A stretch of 64,000 bases of DNA, taken from assembly GCA_019055375.1 (NCBI GenBank), contig JAHQIW010000416.1, positions 158,634 to 222,633 of the forward strand. The letters are read 5' to 3'. The position numbers and the translations under genes were made by a program. The stretch is from Parelaphostrongylus tenuis (lineage: Eukaryota; Nematoda; Chromadorea; Rhabditida; Metastrongylidae). This document shows, in pieces, positions 1 through 11,499 of the stretch. The first letter of the stretch is position 1. The number at the start of each line of letters is the position of its first letter. Under the pieces are notes generated by a model. It was not told the origin of the DNA and made no database searches. It was given only the letters and a program-made list of their open reading frames with translations.

Positions 1-222
1 GTCTGGCGGGCGGGACAGCCGCTATCGACATTGAACCCACTTGTGCTGGCAGACATTGGATATCGATAATCAGTCTAAATTCTTTCTATTTTGACTGCCA
101 CTTGCAGTGGTATGATATTATAAATGACATAAAATGACATAAATTTCGTGATTTCAACTCTATTGTGACGACAGTCAAATATTCTCCATTTTAGAAAATG
201 TAGAAAGAGCGATGTGCAAAAT

Positions 223-350
223 GCGTGTCGGTAGTGTAACGGATAGAGCACGCATTCCCGGAAAGAGTGAGGTGCGGGTACTAGTTCCGCCTGACGCGAA
301 AGTTCTGCACATTGCTCTACATCAATGGGTATATATTTGAAACATCATAC
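223..350 (+). repeat. tRNA-derived short interspersed repeat (family S1)
   Basis: The head (about 223-297) resembles a tRNA: an A-box-like segment (TAGTGTAACGGATAGAGC) and a degenerate B box (GGTACTAGTTCC), enclosed by ends that could partly pair. The tail reads into an AACATCATACCACC segment that is repeated in inverted form near 108-120. Related heads occur near 47.2, 47.5, 50.2, 54.5 and 54.8 kb. The poor acceptor stem and B box argue against a working tRNA gene. Confidence 0.55.
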
Positions 351-1215
351 CACCGCCATAACCGGGTAAATAAAACGAATATCATTTGATCTTTAGTCTC
401 CATTTTATTTCAAAGCACTTTGGCGAATTTTGACACGATTAGCGACCACTGTATATCACTAAGTCACTAAAGTCAGGAAGCCAAGGAATCACAAAAAGGC
501 GCGATCCCAATTCGATTGTGAATATGATCACAATTCTTAATTGCCCACAGAATTGTTTTGAGAATAAGAATCCTAATGGTCATTACACATGACTTATGTA
601 TAATATAAAAAGTTCTATTCAGGATACTATCAAAACTGTACGGCAGTCTCTCGTAACAAACAACAATTATATATACGAAGGCACTTGCACTTGTGCGGAG
701 CGACTGATTTTCCCAAAGGCTGACTATGATGAGGTTTTTCTGCACATTTTACTTTTGGCGAATCACGTTGCATGAAAAAATCATATACCAATTCACAGCA
801 GAAGAAAAATTCTGTAAAACTGCGACTTTTGAGAATTTGAGGTAGATAAACCACTGTTACGGTAGCTAAATGACAGCACGGCGACTGAAGTGTTTCCACT
901 GATTATAGTTGGCCTACTCATTAAGTCAGTCAGGAGAGCTAAGGATAAATTAATAATAATGTAATAAGAGAATTAAATAATTTTACCACAATCACGAGCA
1001 AAAGTCATGAAAAGTATCATTGATTTCAGCTTCTTTATCTGAGTGTATATGCTTTATTAAACCTCAATAACAATAAATGTTGCCCATGATGTCTACGAAG
1101 TTGTGAATAACGAGAGAAACTAGCATTCGTGTAGATCGTGCATCAAAATTTTAGTAGTTAACTCTTGTTATTAATTGAAATAGTCAGTACTGCTCACAGA
1201 TATCAACAACAGACA
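351..1215. other. No recognised feature
   Basis: AT-rich sequence. The two minus-strand open frames here overlap each other in different frames and resemble nothing I know. I see no splice-bounded coding segment. Confidence 0.5.
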
Positions 1216-1218
1216 TTG

Positions 1219-1545
1219 CAATCAGCTATTTGGAGAGCAGTGCGAATGTGGAGCAATAGTGAGAGGTGCTCTGCGTCGCACACGGGGGCGATGGTTCGAT
1301 CTCGCGCTTATGGTTCACCGAGCCATCCATCCTTTCCGGGTCAGTAAAATGGTTCGAGACTGTCTTAGACCTGTCTGGCTGGATAAACGGCACTGATTCG
1401 ATGCAGCGGTGGTCCACCGCGAGTCATTGTAAAGGCCTGACATGCATTCAATCACATCAAACGAAGTTAAAAGTTGAAGCCGAATGCATGACGCATCCCT
1501 TAGAGATTGATCAACGCCGAGAGCTTTATCCTTTATTGTTTTATT
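1219..1545 (+). repeat. tRNA-derived repeat (family S2)
   Basis: The left end is tRNA-like: GAGAGGTGCTCTGCGTCGCA, then a B box reading GGTTCGATCTC. A body of about 230 bp follows that recurs elsewhere, with landmarks ATGCATTCAATCACATCAAA and a 3' segment around GATTGATCAACGCCGAGAGC. Other copies lie at 12246-12555 (+), 20757-21046 (-), 32578-32800 (-), 37775-38455 (-, interrupted) and 60836-61124 (-). This is the pattern of a SINE. Overlapping open frames in both directions are by-products of the repeat. Confidence 0.75.
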
Positions 1546-1779
1546 TTGAGACCTCATTTAGATCAATATAACCTGACAATGTATTTTTAAGCCTTTCTCT
1601 CGAAGAGAGCCACAGTGAATGTTTCAACATGCGTCAAGTGTAAAAAAGTTCGTCGTCAATTTCTTTATGTAAGGGCAGATTCTCAAGAGCTGACTGAACG
1701 AAAAGACATCATGCAAATGAGGAGGCCGTAAGGCCCAAACGCATGGCTTGTACTGTCTAAGTGCATAACAAACCTCATG

Positions 1780-2310
1780 AAAGGCTCAAAAATACGTTGT
1801 CAAATTATATCTCGAAACATTTTGAAAATTTGAAACCGACTCTTCTAGAACTTCGACATGAATAGTCAATAAAAATCTCCTGTATGATTGAGAGTATCCA
1901 AACAAAAATGGAGCTTGCGTGAAAGCCGAAATGTACGTCTAGCGCTAAAGGTGCCATACCATGTTTCATGAAAGAGAAAAACGTTCTATCAGGCTGCATG
2001 AAATTTGAACTGAGGTTTCGAAAAACTCGATTGAAAGGTGTCGCAACATATACCACGTAACAACCGTACGCCATGCAATCGGCAATCAATCATTCTGAAG
2101 GAACGTAACAGCAGTGATTATTTTACTTGACGTGGAGTGATGCTTCATCGGCGTTGGTTTACCGTGACAATGGGAGTGAATCGATTATCATGTGCTAGTT
2201 GATGAGCTTGCGAGAAAGCCGAAATCATGTCTAGCATTAGAGGGTCCATACCAGACATCATGAAAGGCTCAAAACATTCTATCAGACAAAAATGAGCATT
2301 TTTTCAGTTG
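1780..2310. repeat. Tandem pair of repeat family R
   Basis: Two diverged units follow each other. Each ends in a phrase like GAAAGGCTCAAAACATTCTATCAG and contains AAGCCGAAAT...GTCTAGC and CCATACCA. Similar units occur as another pair at 9070-9755 and singly at 47970-48290. No protein similarity was seen. Confidence 0.5.
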
Positions 2311-2499
2311 CAAACTTCTTCAATTCAAAGTTCAGTCGATATGCAAGTGCAGCACATGTGCTCCACCGCATTTTACACTGACATTTTAATCATATATCTA
2401 TCCACATATTAAGCAGTGGCCTATTGATTGTCTAAAACTGAAGTAGACAGTCCGACAGATACACAGTTTATTTCTAGCACTTCGCATTGAGTTGGTGCA

Positions 2500-2628
2500 T
2501 TAGCCGACGGTTGCAACTGCCGAGACAAAGTGTGATCGGAACGGACCGATTGTCAGCATTCGCACCGCTCTGTTCACGACACCCTGCCACATCTGTGTTG
2601 ACCAGTTTGCCATGATGATGTTCATGGC
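2500..2628 (-). pseudogene. Orphan exon 5 of a fourth secreted-protein gene (locus D)
   Basis: This 129-bp segment follows a TTTAG acceptor on the minus strand and encodes 42 residues plus TAA, collinear with exon 5 of genes A and B. It has the family core W-S-x-Q-M-W-Q-x-V-x-N-R-A-V-R-M-L followed by GPFRSHF, and it is the same length as in A and B. Exons 1-4 are missing: only about 240 bp further upstream the sequence already aligns with DNA lying upstream of genes A and C. The frame is undamaged, which suggests either a recent loss of the 5' exons or reuse of the exon. A longer open frame covering the same bases (2474-2686) is in the wrong phase. Confidence 0.7.
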
Positions 2629-2869
2629 CTAAACAGATGTTGAGTTCTTTTGTGTCAAAAGCAAACAAATGAACAAATGACCCCATTTGCTGTTCGAACG
2701 TTTCTTATAAGAGCATTACCAAGCATGCGCTCAGATCTGTGGGTACTGCGCTACAGGCTCGTGTTGGAAAAGACCTTATTGTAGCGCTGTAGCATCAAAA
2801 ATAAATTTGTGTTTCACACCCGTTGTGCGCTTTTACTATTAATATACAGGAAACAAAAGATGTGAACCC

Positions 2870-4250
2870 ATGATTTCATCTGCATTTCTAAGCCATAAAT
2901 CCCGACATTCTATAAAATTTAGAGCATTCGAAACTGGCAAAGCGTGGCCGTAGAAAGTGCACTTTCAAAATAATATATGTAGAAGAAGATATCGATTGAC
3001 AAAAGCGATTCCGAATTCTTAGTAAAGAAGGTTTTGGTAACAAATTGCAAGGCAGTGCAAATCACATTCGTTATGGTAGTTTTGCTATGCGCTGTTATTG
3101 ATGGGGCCGGTGTCTGTTACCTAAAAGATAAAAATCCTCAAAACTTTACCGCAGGACTAAACATTGGAATCGCCGCAAAGTGGCTCTCAGAATCTAGTAA
3201 GTAGGGAACGAAAAAAAACTTCTCAAGAATTGGCTTCAGAAAGGCTACTGCGGTATCAAATGCTGTTGTGAGATAGGAGAGTGGTGCTGCTTTTCTGTTG
3301 CCACCTCACTAAAAACAGAAAGAAAATAGACGCTCAAAGAACGCGACAAGACTAAAACTTAGCAGGGCTTCCTCAGTCGCCTTTTTAGGGCGCTCCAATT
3401 TTTTAATAAAGGTGATTGCCTATGGAGCGCTCCCGATTCTACGCAGCTGCCTTACAATATGCAATAAAAAATTTGTTGTTGCACTTTTCATAAGATGAAA
3501 TCAACTCCACTTCCGTAAATAATGTAACAGTTTGTCTGATTTCTCGCTTTACTACATACCTTTGAGAAAAGTCATTACAGAAAATTTGAATGTTGCTTTC
3601 CCATAGTAAGTGGCTAGGAAGATCTAAGTACTGCTTTATATTTTGAACTTCTTCAGCATCTTATGACAGAAATAACACTTTCTGTTAGCGGATTTTACTA
3701 GAATGAAATGCGCGGAACTGCATACAACACCATTCGATCCTTTTACTGGTGGATCCCAGTAGATTCGCACCTCAGTTAGCAAAATTGCTATGCAGCATGT
3801 GATGGCATGGATATCGGGTTTTGAGAAGTGTTTGCAGATCAGGCAGTTCCTGTTCAAGCAGATTGAAAATTGTTTAGGAAAACACTTCGTTTATTTCTTG
3901 TCCCGAATTACGTTAGCGGTGGAAGCACTACATATGGATAATAGCCCCCTTGTTATAATTATGTTTGTGATATTAATTCGACTCGGTGCCAAATAAATTC
4001 TGCTTTGTCCGTTTCGTAGATGAAAAATCTATAGCACCGTCGGCGCTTTAGAATAATTGCCTGTGTTATGATTTTTACAGCTCCTGAATAGTGTTGACTA
4101 AGCGGTTCTTCGCTGCAACACTTCCTTGTTGCAGCAATTCCGTGATATTTTAGTTGAATACCAGAGCGACGAACAATTTCGCTGACAGCACTCTCCTTGC
4201 ACTTTCGACACCATACTGTAATCCTTTATTGCGGGGCTATGGTGCGGCAA
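2870..4250 (-). repeat. Duplicated upstream block of the gene family (copy D)
   Basis: It aligns in the same orientation with 61580-62950 (upstream of gene C), with 27480-29200 (upstream of gene A), and in reverse with parts of 30500-33990 (upstream of gene B). Landmarks include GGGCGCTCC at about 3388, GCATGTGATG at about 3796 and GCGACGAACAATTTCGC at about 4166. Single-base indels between copies break every reading frame except short stretches, so most of it is non-coding flank. The 4080-4230 part corresponds to the open frame at 30486-30890, in minus sense. Confidence 0.65.
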
Positions 4251-5410
4251 GTATCAAATTTGGTACCAATGCAAAGCTCAGAAAATTCTGTCTAAAGCGG
4301 TATAGATTGATTGCCTGAGAGATGGCAGAACAGATGGGGCGTACTTTGAATAGCTTTGTTAAGTAATTTTTTCACTTCTGGTTAATAAATTGGATGTTTA
4401 TTGCTCTAGTGACGATAGTTATGAGAAGACCCAATGTTTTTGGTTCGAAAATTTTACCTAAGCTTATTGCGAAAATTCGTTCATTTACTGCTTTAGCGCT
4501 TTCGGCTTTCTCGAGGTGGATTGATACCGAGATGATCAACCTTATATTCACGTCGTGAAGGTTTCGTTATTGCTTCGAGTTGCACCCATTAGATAAAACA
4601 CCTCTTAATAAGGTTCCTCCACGTAACGGTGCCTCATCTAAGCGTCAGTACTGAATTGTCTATTCAGTGATGATTTGTTTTACATGAAGAAAATGTGTTT
4701 CATACCAAAATACTGTTAAATGAGTCGATATGTTATAAACCGTCCATATTTACGCTAGCGCTAGCTTGGTGCCTCTAGTTCTTCTAATACGCTCATTGAA
4801 GTTACGATATTTGCCTACTTCAAGACTTACGTTTAACTCCTTCGTTGGAGAGTAAGTCCCAACCTTCCCCCTCTCCCCTCCTTCGTATAGCTCATGGACT
4901 TTAAGTATTGATCATATTACTCTATTGGACAGCATTACCTATATTTTGTAGACAAGACACAGTTGACCATATTCCACCTAAGGATTCGAAAGCACGTCTT
5001 TGCTGTGAGACGATCAACTGGTCAAAGCGTTCATCATCGCATTTGAAAATGATGAGATACCAACCTGATGTCAGCTTGAAAATGTAAGGTTTGTGAGACA
5101 ATGCTCATTGGTCGCTTCATGGTCAGTGAATATTGATTTTTCGAGCACGGCGGTTAATCATATAAACCGTTCATGAAAAATCATCAATAGCGTTTTGACT
5201 TCTTATTGTACTATTGATATCGTTTCGGGACACTAACGCACTCAACTCGCATCGAAAACATCACCTGTTCACTTTGACTTTTCACTTGACTGAACATTTT
5301 ATTACGAAAGCTGCTTCGCTTTCCTCAATCAAGATTCATTCTGGAAGGTGCTTTCAAACAGATCAAAAGTTTGTCGCCTTAAGCTAGACGTAAGGATGTC
5401 ATTGTATGAT
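4251..5410. other. No recognised feature
   Basis: AT-rich sequence without similarity to the other repeats in the window. A small hairpin (GAAAGCTGCTTCGCTTTC) sits near 5307. No coding signal was seen. Confidence 0.45.
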
Positions 5411-5420
5411 TTACTCGATA

Positions 5421-5575
5421 AGCTAATGTTTCGGCTGTTTCATCTTTCTCAAAGCCTGAAATCAAGTTGTTCGCAATCAAGCCTGCCAAACATTCATCAC
5501 TCAAGAAAAGAAAGTCACTGAATCTGAATCTGACTCGTATCAAGCACAAAACAACTTTCAGCATATCCGCTGCTT
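5421..5575 (-). mobile_element. 3' end fragment of a Penelope-like element
   Basis: Read on the minus strand, a degenerate segment containing TTGATTGCGAACAACTTGAT is followed by a motif ending GCCGAAACATTAGC. The same order is seen behind the GIY-YIG coding remnant of the element at 15.4-17.0 kb and in the fragment at 12.7-13.0 kb. No long coding part survives here. Confidence 0.5.
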
Positions 5576-5579
5576 TTTA

Positions 5580-6690
5580 TGAGCCATCCTATGAGCTGTT
5601 TAAGTGGAGACTAACCGTGCAAAGCTTACATGTAAAACCTCCCTGCTTACCTCACTGTAAAGATAACTGCCTTACAATTGCACTATAGCTTAGCACGTGT
5701 ATTAGGCTCTTTATTAATTGCACAGGCTGCTTGCTGCAATCTAATTACTACTTGAGACGGTTAGTTTTGGTTATGATTTAGAGTGGAAGCATGTCAGAGC
5801 TAAACACCAGAACTTCGATTCGTTAAAATAAACCACTAACTTATGTTGGCAGCAGTATGACTGCTGTCAAAACGAGTTTCTTTCCCTCACCAACAGAGTC
5901 ATATTTGAATCAAACATACGATCAAGAAGAGGAAATGACATTCTAATAGCTAATCGCTAATAAGGACATTCCGCAAAAAGTTAGGAGAACATCCATCAAC
6001 GGAACACTCAGTCTCCACTCTGCCTTGTAAAAGATTAAAGGTAATGAGATGAAGCGCCTGCTGTTGAATAATCTCTACGGATGCACTATGTGTTCGGCTT
6101 CATCATGCATCATAAAAGTGGTGGAATATAATCAAAGGAAGCAACAAAAAATAAAGTTGTGAGAGAGTAAATAAACGAAAAACAAAGGCTCCGTATCTGA
6201 AAACATCCTGCTCGACCTGATCGAAAATTAATATCGCTATGCGTGGTCCCCAAGCTGACATTGGAGTAAAAGTTCTGCCAGATATTACAATCACAGTGTG
6301 GCGAAAATCAGTTAGATAATCTGATAAGATCTAACGACATCTCGCACAAGTGGCCACAACCGCAATTGACTTGAATAGACACATGGAATGGAAGCAATAC
6401 CACACTTCTGGCTATATTAATGCACATGAAAGTAGCATCGAGTGAATTCCATACACAAAGTGACAAAATCTTAGTTAGGGGAGAGTGCGTGCAAGAAGAA
6501 AGCTTAGCAACCCATGAACAATGTTGAATGGTTGACATATATTACTGGACATTCTCAAGGAGCAGCGGCTGAGATAAGATATATTATACCTCCACTCTTC
6601 TTGTTTCCGTTTTGTTATGAAGAACACTTTCACAGTTATTTTACCATTTAAGTTTGGAACACCGTTAATTTGCTATGTGGTTTTCCTTCC
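5580..6690. other. No recognised feature
   Basis: No repeats shared with the rest of the window were noticed and no credible coding exon was found. Confidence 0.45.
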
Positions 6691-6696
6691 TTTTTA

Positions 6697-8668
6697 CCCC
6701 TTTCAGAACCACTAGTTGTAAATAGCCACACGCTGTGCAAATCGCCGTTTTTTTTTTTTTTGGTAATGAATATGGTTTTTTCATCGTTTTGGATGAAAGC
6801 CTGGGGTTTCTAGCAAAAGTTTGATAGTTTAAGACTTCCTCTACACATTCGTAGCTTTCAGTGCAAATATAACGCTTGTGTTTGAAAAGAAAGCGCTTAT
6901 TTTTACTACGAAATCACATTGATGTTGATATTCTGTCAGTCGTGATAAGATGTACAAAGAATATAATGATATAAATCTGTCAGTTTTGATATATTTCAAT
7001 ACAGACATTTCTTGAGAGCTATAATAGTGACTGAAGATTGGAAAACAATAAACAATATGTCATAAGGAAGCTGTTGCATAATGCATGCGAAGCCAGGTCA
7101 CCAATAATTCTTACCATAGTCAAGTTTTGGTGAGTGCATTTTGCTGCGTATTGTTTCAGAAAATCTAATTTCATAATTCAAATACATTCGCCTGTTCTTT
7201 CACCTGGCGACGCATACATGCCTGATGAGCACGTGGAAAATCTACAAAGACTGCGTGAAAAAATTTCGTTTACACATTTCATGATGGATGTTTATCTCAA
7301 ATACTTACAAGATCATGTTACTCCACAGCCGACACCCTAGGCGTATTCTCGAAGTCACTTTGCCACGTCATGGACGTTGTATTGGATGTTATAGAAAATT
7401 GGTAATATATGTAAATACTGATTATGCTCGAAACAAAGCTAAAAGAGTAAACACGAGGTGCAGTCGATGTAAGCAATGTATTTGTTTACCTTGTTCCAAT
7501 ACTGCTCATTGAAGATGAGTGGTTAGGTGTTTTGGCGCTCAATAAGTTGTTTACTTAGGTCGAAAAATCATGTTGCATAATGCTGTAGACATTAATAAAC
7601 CGGCAAAATTCTATGTAACGCGGGTAAATGTTGCAGATACTGATACTTAGGGTGAACTGCTAATGATCTATGATTGTCGTATAATCTATTGTTTTCTGAA
7701 TAAATATTTCAAGCAAAAGATCAACATCAGTGAAAGGCTTTAAAAATTGGGTGAGGAATACGCACCTTCTCCAGAGAAGTACTCTACAAATTGATGATTG
7801 TGGACTTTATGAAAGCTTAACCCACTGCGTGCTAAAAGTCACACCACTTAAGCTTCCTGAATAAGTCGTAAATCGAAAACAATCCGTTTTAGCTTGACAG
7901 TGCTGCTTATCGTAAAGAAATAAGAAGTAACATTTGGAGGTGCGTTATTTCCTCCTTGATGTAACATGGTTTTGAAAAGTGGGAATTTCAAAGCACGTAG
8001 ACTTTCTTTTCACTAAAAAAGACTTTTGTGAAAGACCTTTAGTAACATACCATTTTTTGTGATTATAAATCATCTCTAGGGTATGAATTTCACTATACAA
8101 TCACCAAAACACCCACCGCTAGGTTCAAGAGACTAGTTGTCTACTCAGAGTGTGAAATTTTCCTAACCTTTCTTCCCTTGCTTCAGGACACTAAAAATAA
8201 GTTCAAAAAAGCCGAATTAGTTTCAAATTATATAGTTTTTGAACTATAGAACTAAGTCGATTATTGAAACTCTACTGTGAGGCCAGGCATAAACGTTAAT
8301 GAAGCGCGCAAGCCCTCGGGAAGCAAAACGCACTTTTTGTTCATCGTTTTTCACAGCGCTTAAAAAACCGGCATTTGCTATTCAATATAAACTAAGTATA
8401 CATTCAGAATGGTCATTTCTCAAGATATCAAGTGATTACTGAAACCTTGAAACCATGTGAGCACGAATGCAAATCACACTGTACACTCCGAAGAGAAAAA
8501 CGGTATTTTTCTCTTAGTTGCTATGCCTCACTGAAAAAATATTTCCGAAATCAAGGACACCATCAGAACCGCAATTTTCTCAGCTATCGAACAGCTACTC
8601 AAAGTCTAACAAGAAGTCTACAGTTGAGAACGCGTATACTATGAGTGGTACACGCGGTCCCAAAAGGG
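6697..8668 (+). mobile_element. piggyBac-like element 1 (internally deleted)
   Basis: The right end reads AAAAGGG then TTAA (8669-8672). The left end reads CCCCTTTCAGAACCAC just after TTTA (6693-6696), a one-base variant of TTAA. The two ends are imperfect inverted copies of each other. The same terminal sequence bounds elements at 43783 and at 50870-53805, and the interiors align: 6.72-7.11 kb with 43.8-44.1 and 50.9-51.3 kb; 7.13-7.6 with 45.3-45.8 and 52.4-52.7 kb; 8.3-8.6 with 53.4-53.8 kb. Compared with the other two, the segment holding the middle of the transposase is absent. TTAA target sites and this C-terminal domain are diagnostic of piggyBac. Confidence 0.75.
7190..7512 (+). pseudogene. 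piggyBac transposase, C-terminal cysteine-rich domain remnant
   Basis: From about 7331 the reading frame runs through PRRILEVTLPRHGRCIGCYRK and ends after CSRCKQCICLPCS, giving paired Cys residues spaced as in the C-terminal cysteine-rich (RING-like) domain that piggyBac transposases use to bind their own ends. The preceding part, in a neighbouring frame (7134-7337), includes ENLQRLREK and a helix-like segment also present near 45370. One frameshift near 7335 separates the two halves, and the catalytic DDD domain is missing, so the copy cannot code for an active enzyme. Its open frame for the zinc domain is the best preserved of the three copies. Confidence 0.7.
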
Positions 8669-8672
8669 TTAA

Positions 8673-9065
8673 TATTGAACCGAAGCTTCCGGTTACGAAC
8701 TTAAAATATTTCACTTCGTCACGAATTCATAAGTAGGCTACAGATAAAATGCTACTCCTTACACAAGCTCACCTTTGAGTAGTTCAAAAGTTTGCCGCAG
8801 TAATTAAACCGTTATTTCTAACTGTTTATATAGACTTCACTGGAATTCAATAATAATCAATAACATGATAAAATCTTGTGAGCTTTTATTAGTTTGGTAT
8901 GGCACCTATGCACTATTACACAGCTGTTTTGCCTCTCATAATTCGCCATCGATTCTTCATGAGTAGGGATATATCTTCCTGAAAGCGATCGGCTGGACCG
9001 AAGGGCATCGCACTACCGATGAACCTGGAGGGGCGAAACAGCTGTCAGGTATTGCATATGAGCGA
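8673..9065. other. No recognised feature
   Basis: Sequence to the right of the piggyBac-like target site. Nothing identifiable. Confidence 0.4.
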
Positions 9066-9069
9066 TAGT

Positions 9070-9755
9070 ACACCTCATAAGAAGTCTCAGGATATGTTAT
9101 TGTAGTAATTTAAGTTTGTAGTGAGATCTGAAAACAGTTGATGAGATGGATTGCTACATATTCACTAACAGCCATAATGCATCGATTGAAAAAGAAAATT
9201 GTGATGGCACATTATCATGTGGTATCACCAAAAATAACGTCTTCATGCTATAAAGCAGGGTCCAGTGTGGGGTGTGGGCCACTGATGAAGAGGTAACACC
9301 TTTAGAACGTATGTATAGCTCTGATGCAACAACCTCGAAAGGCTTCAAACATTCTTACAGATTATATAACTTCCAGACACCAAATAACTCCATAATGACC
9401 ATGTTTTTTTCTTCACACGCAGGATCTGTACAGATCTAGATGGATGTGGCGGGTAGGTAGGAAGAACGCATGGTATACATAGGATATAGCGGATGCAATA
9501 ACAGCATAAACAGAATCTCTCTCATTAACCGTCTTCATAATTCTCGCTGTAGGCACTGATGGCAACACTAAAAAATTGTGATAACGCAATATCACTTGCA
9601 ATCACCACAACATCACTCCCTCATTGTTATAAAGCATGGTTTGGAGTAGGGCGCGTGGCTCTGATGAAACGGGCAATACCTCCGAAATGTACTTATGCCA
9701 CTAACGTGCCAGCTCTGAAAATGCTTTGAGCATTTTATACCTTTATTTCGAGTGC
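9070..9755. repeat. Second tandem pair of repeat family R
   Basis: Two units (about 9.07-9.37 and 9.46-9.75 kb) share phrases such as ATAAAGCA followed by GG-TGTGG and the ending GAAAGGCTTCAAACATT. They are diverged relatives of the units at 1.78-2.31 and 47.97-48.29 kb. No protein similarity was seen. Confidence 0.45.
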
Positions 9756-10088
9756 TACATTAAGACCACGCTCAAATTTCAATAGATCCTTTCAGTATTA
9801 TTTGAGCCAACTTGTCATGGGGTCTGGTAAGGGCTCTTGTACAGCCCAATACACATGTTTCGTCCTTACAGACTCGTCAGTCGGGCAGAACCCGTCGTCT
9901 TTCTATATTTTTATAGTCAGTTCTCTCGTGGAGCTCTGCTCCCTTACAGAGAGTCATCGAAGACGAACGTTTTGCACTCTACGTCAAGCGAAATTTTCAC
10001 CTAACACAGAGTGTTTGCGCACAAAAATAATGAAGGGATCTATTGAAATTTGAGCGTGATCTTAATAAAGCACTCGAAATAAAGGTAT
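9736..10088. mobile_element. Small inverted-repeat element (MITE-like)
   Basis: Arms of about 52 bp at 9736-9789 and 10036-10088 are near-perfect inverted copies, beginning TATACCTTTATTTCGAGTGC on the left and ending CACTCGAAATAAAGGTATA on the right. About 250 bp lie between them. A related right end occurs at 17975-18025 and another at 40860-40900, each beginning TTTTGAGCGT or TTTGAGCGT. No transposase is encoded, so it would be a non-autonomous DNA element. Confidence 0.65.
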
Positions 10089-10233
10089 AATATGATTAAA
10101 ATACCAGCCAAAGAGCAGTCGAGTGCGCAAACACTCGTGTTAGGTGAAATTCGCTTGACATAGACTGTGAAACGTTCGTCTTCGATGACTCTCTGTATGG
10201 GAGTAGAGCTCCCGAGAGAACTGACTATAAAAA
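9908..10233. repeat. Second, interlocking inverted repeat
   Basis: The left arm (9908-10022) starts TTTTTATAGTCAGTTCTCTC and ends GTTTGCGCAC. The right arm (10122-10233) is its inverted, slightly diverged copy ending GAGAACTGACTATAAAAA. The right arm of the 9736-10088 element lies inside the loop, so the two inverted repeats overlap rather than nest. Confidence 0.6.
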
Positions 10234-10820
10234 TAATCAGTCGCAGGTGATACTCCCTCTGATTCACAAACTGCGGCGTCTGCACTAATGTGATGACGAC
10301 TTGAGGAATGTCCCGGCTAGGGTGACCTCGAGACTGCAAGGAGCAAGTGATTAGCAAAAACAGCTAATCAATGAGGAAAATTACCGCATCAGTACATCAA
10401 ACACTGAATGCCTTTCTATGACGTCGTGTGATGAAATTATCAGTGAAACGCGATCTTACCTCGTGTATAGGACGTATAAAAGGACAAAACGAACACGTTC
10501 AAGACGCACCATGGAGATGCTATCATCCGGTAAGCAAGAATTTGGAAGCACTTTTTCGTTGAAAAAGTGTGTCTTTCTCGTCTCAATCGAGCGACTTCAT
10601 TATCCATTACAGTGTAGCAGCGAAATCTTTTAGCGATATAATGCCGTCTCGTCGAATTCCTTTGTCTACGGGTGTGAGGAGTGAACGGAAAAGTCGTATT
10701 TCTGTGTTGCAGCCTCAATAATTGCCAACTGTTGTTTGTATATAGGGCCAGTCTATGTCTTGATCTAGGAGCGCCAACAGGATTGCAATGCTCATGTTCA
10801 CTTTCTGGGCAAAAAAAAAA
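10234..10820. other. No recognised feature
   Basis: Two overlapping open frames on opposite strands (about 10418-10633 and 10440-10718) have no similarity I can name. I see no exon boundaries or repeats. Confidence 0.4.
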
Positions 10821-10823
10821 ACG

Positions 10824-11490
10824 ACGGCACAGCTTTTGAAGGCGCGGCGAATGAGTTATCTGATCGCTGGCGCTCGTTTGATGGAGAAGCTTTTTACGGA
10901 TAAGAAGAAATTCACGGTCAAACTACCTTTCACTCACCAGAATCGATGTCAACTTTCATGAACGGTAGGCAGAAGTCTGCAGTAACGAAATCCATGGCCA
11001 CAGTTATCAGCCTCTGTGATGGTGTGGGTCAGTATGTGATGAAGACGCCGTTGGTCTTCGTCAGCAAAGACGTCAAATCAACATTGTCAACTATCACCAG
11101 CAAGTTCTGTGGGCTGTGCTGAATTCTTGGAGTACTGAGCATTTGGTGCTGACGGATTTACACTTCAGCGGTATTGAGTTCTTGCGCATTCGGCCAGCTT
11201 AACGATTGCCATTTGTTAGGAACTGATACCACGCTTTTTGGGCAAAGATATTTGGCCGTAAAACTTGCCGAATCCCAACCCAATGAAATACTGAGTGTGA
11301 TTCATACTAGAGCAACAAGTCTCGGTTGTTCGCTACACTACCGTAGACACGCTTAAAATAGCTTTGACACTCGCTTGAGACGAATTTACGGTGAAAACGT
11401 GTGCGAATATCGTTAAGAATTTCGCAAACGTCTTTGAAAATGCACAGAGATCGAAGGAGACAATTCAGTAATCAGTTAGAAAATTTCTGA
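10824..11490 (+). pseudogene. Tc1/mariner-superfamily transposase remnant
   Basis: Although no frame stays open, successive frames on the plus strand reproduce the order of a mariner-type transposase. There is LLKARR and LFTDKKKFTV (about 10826-10925), SVMVW (about 11015-11030), PLVFVSKDVK (about 11047-11076) and a C-terminal stretch VVRYTTVDTLKIAL ... VKNFANVFENA (about 11331-11445). In this superfamily the region around LFTDE..FTV carries the first catalytic acid, here changed to Lys (FTDKKKF). Several frameshifts and stops make it dead. It is a different, more diverged lineage from the mariner pieces at 17.2, 18.2 and 39.1 kb. Confidence 0.65.
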
Positions 11491-11499
11491 TAACATTTT

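Noticed and set aside
2474..2686. 70-codon minus-strand protein
   Set aside because: It covers exon 5 of the gene family in the wrong phase; the frame fixed by the splice acceptor and conserved across four loci is different.
3636..3857. Small protein MNRNCLICKHF..., with a relative at 28910-29101
   Set aside because: Peptide similarity between copies is limited to one stretch and single-base indels break the rest; better explained as duplicated flank DNA.
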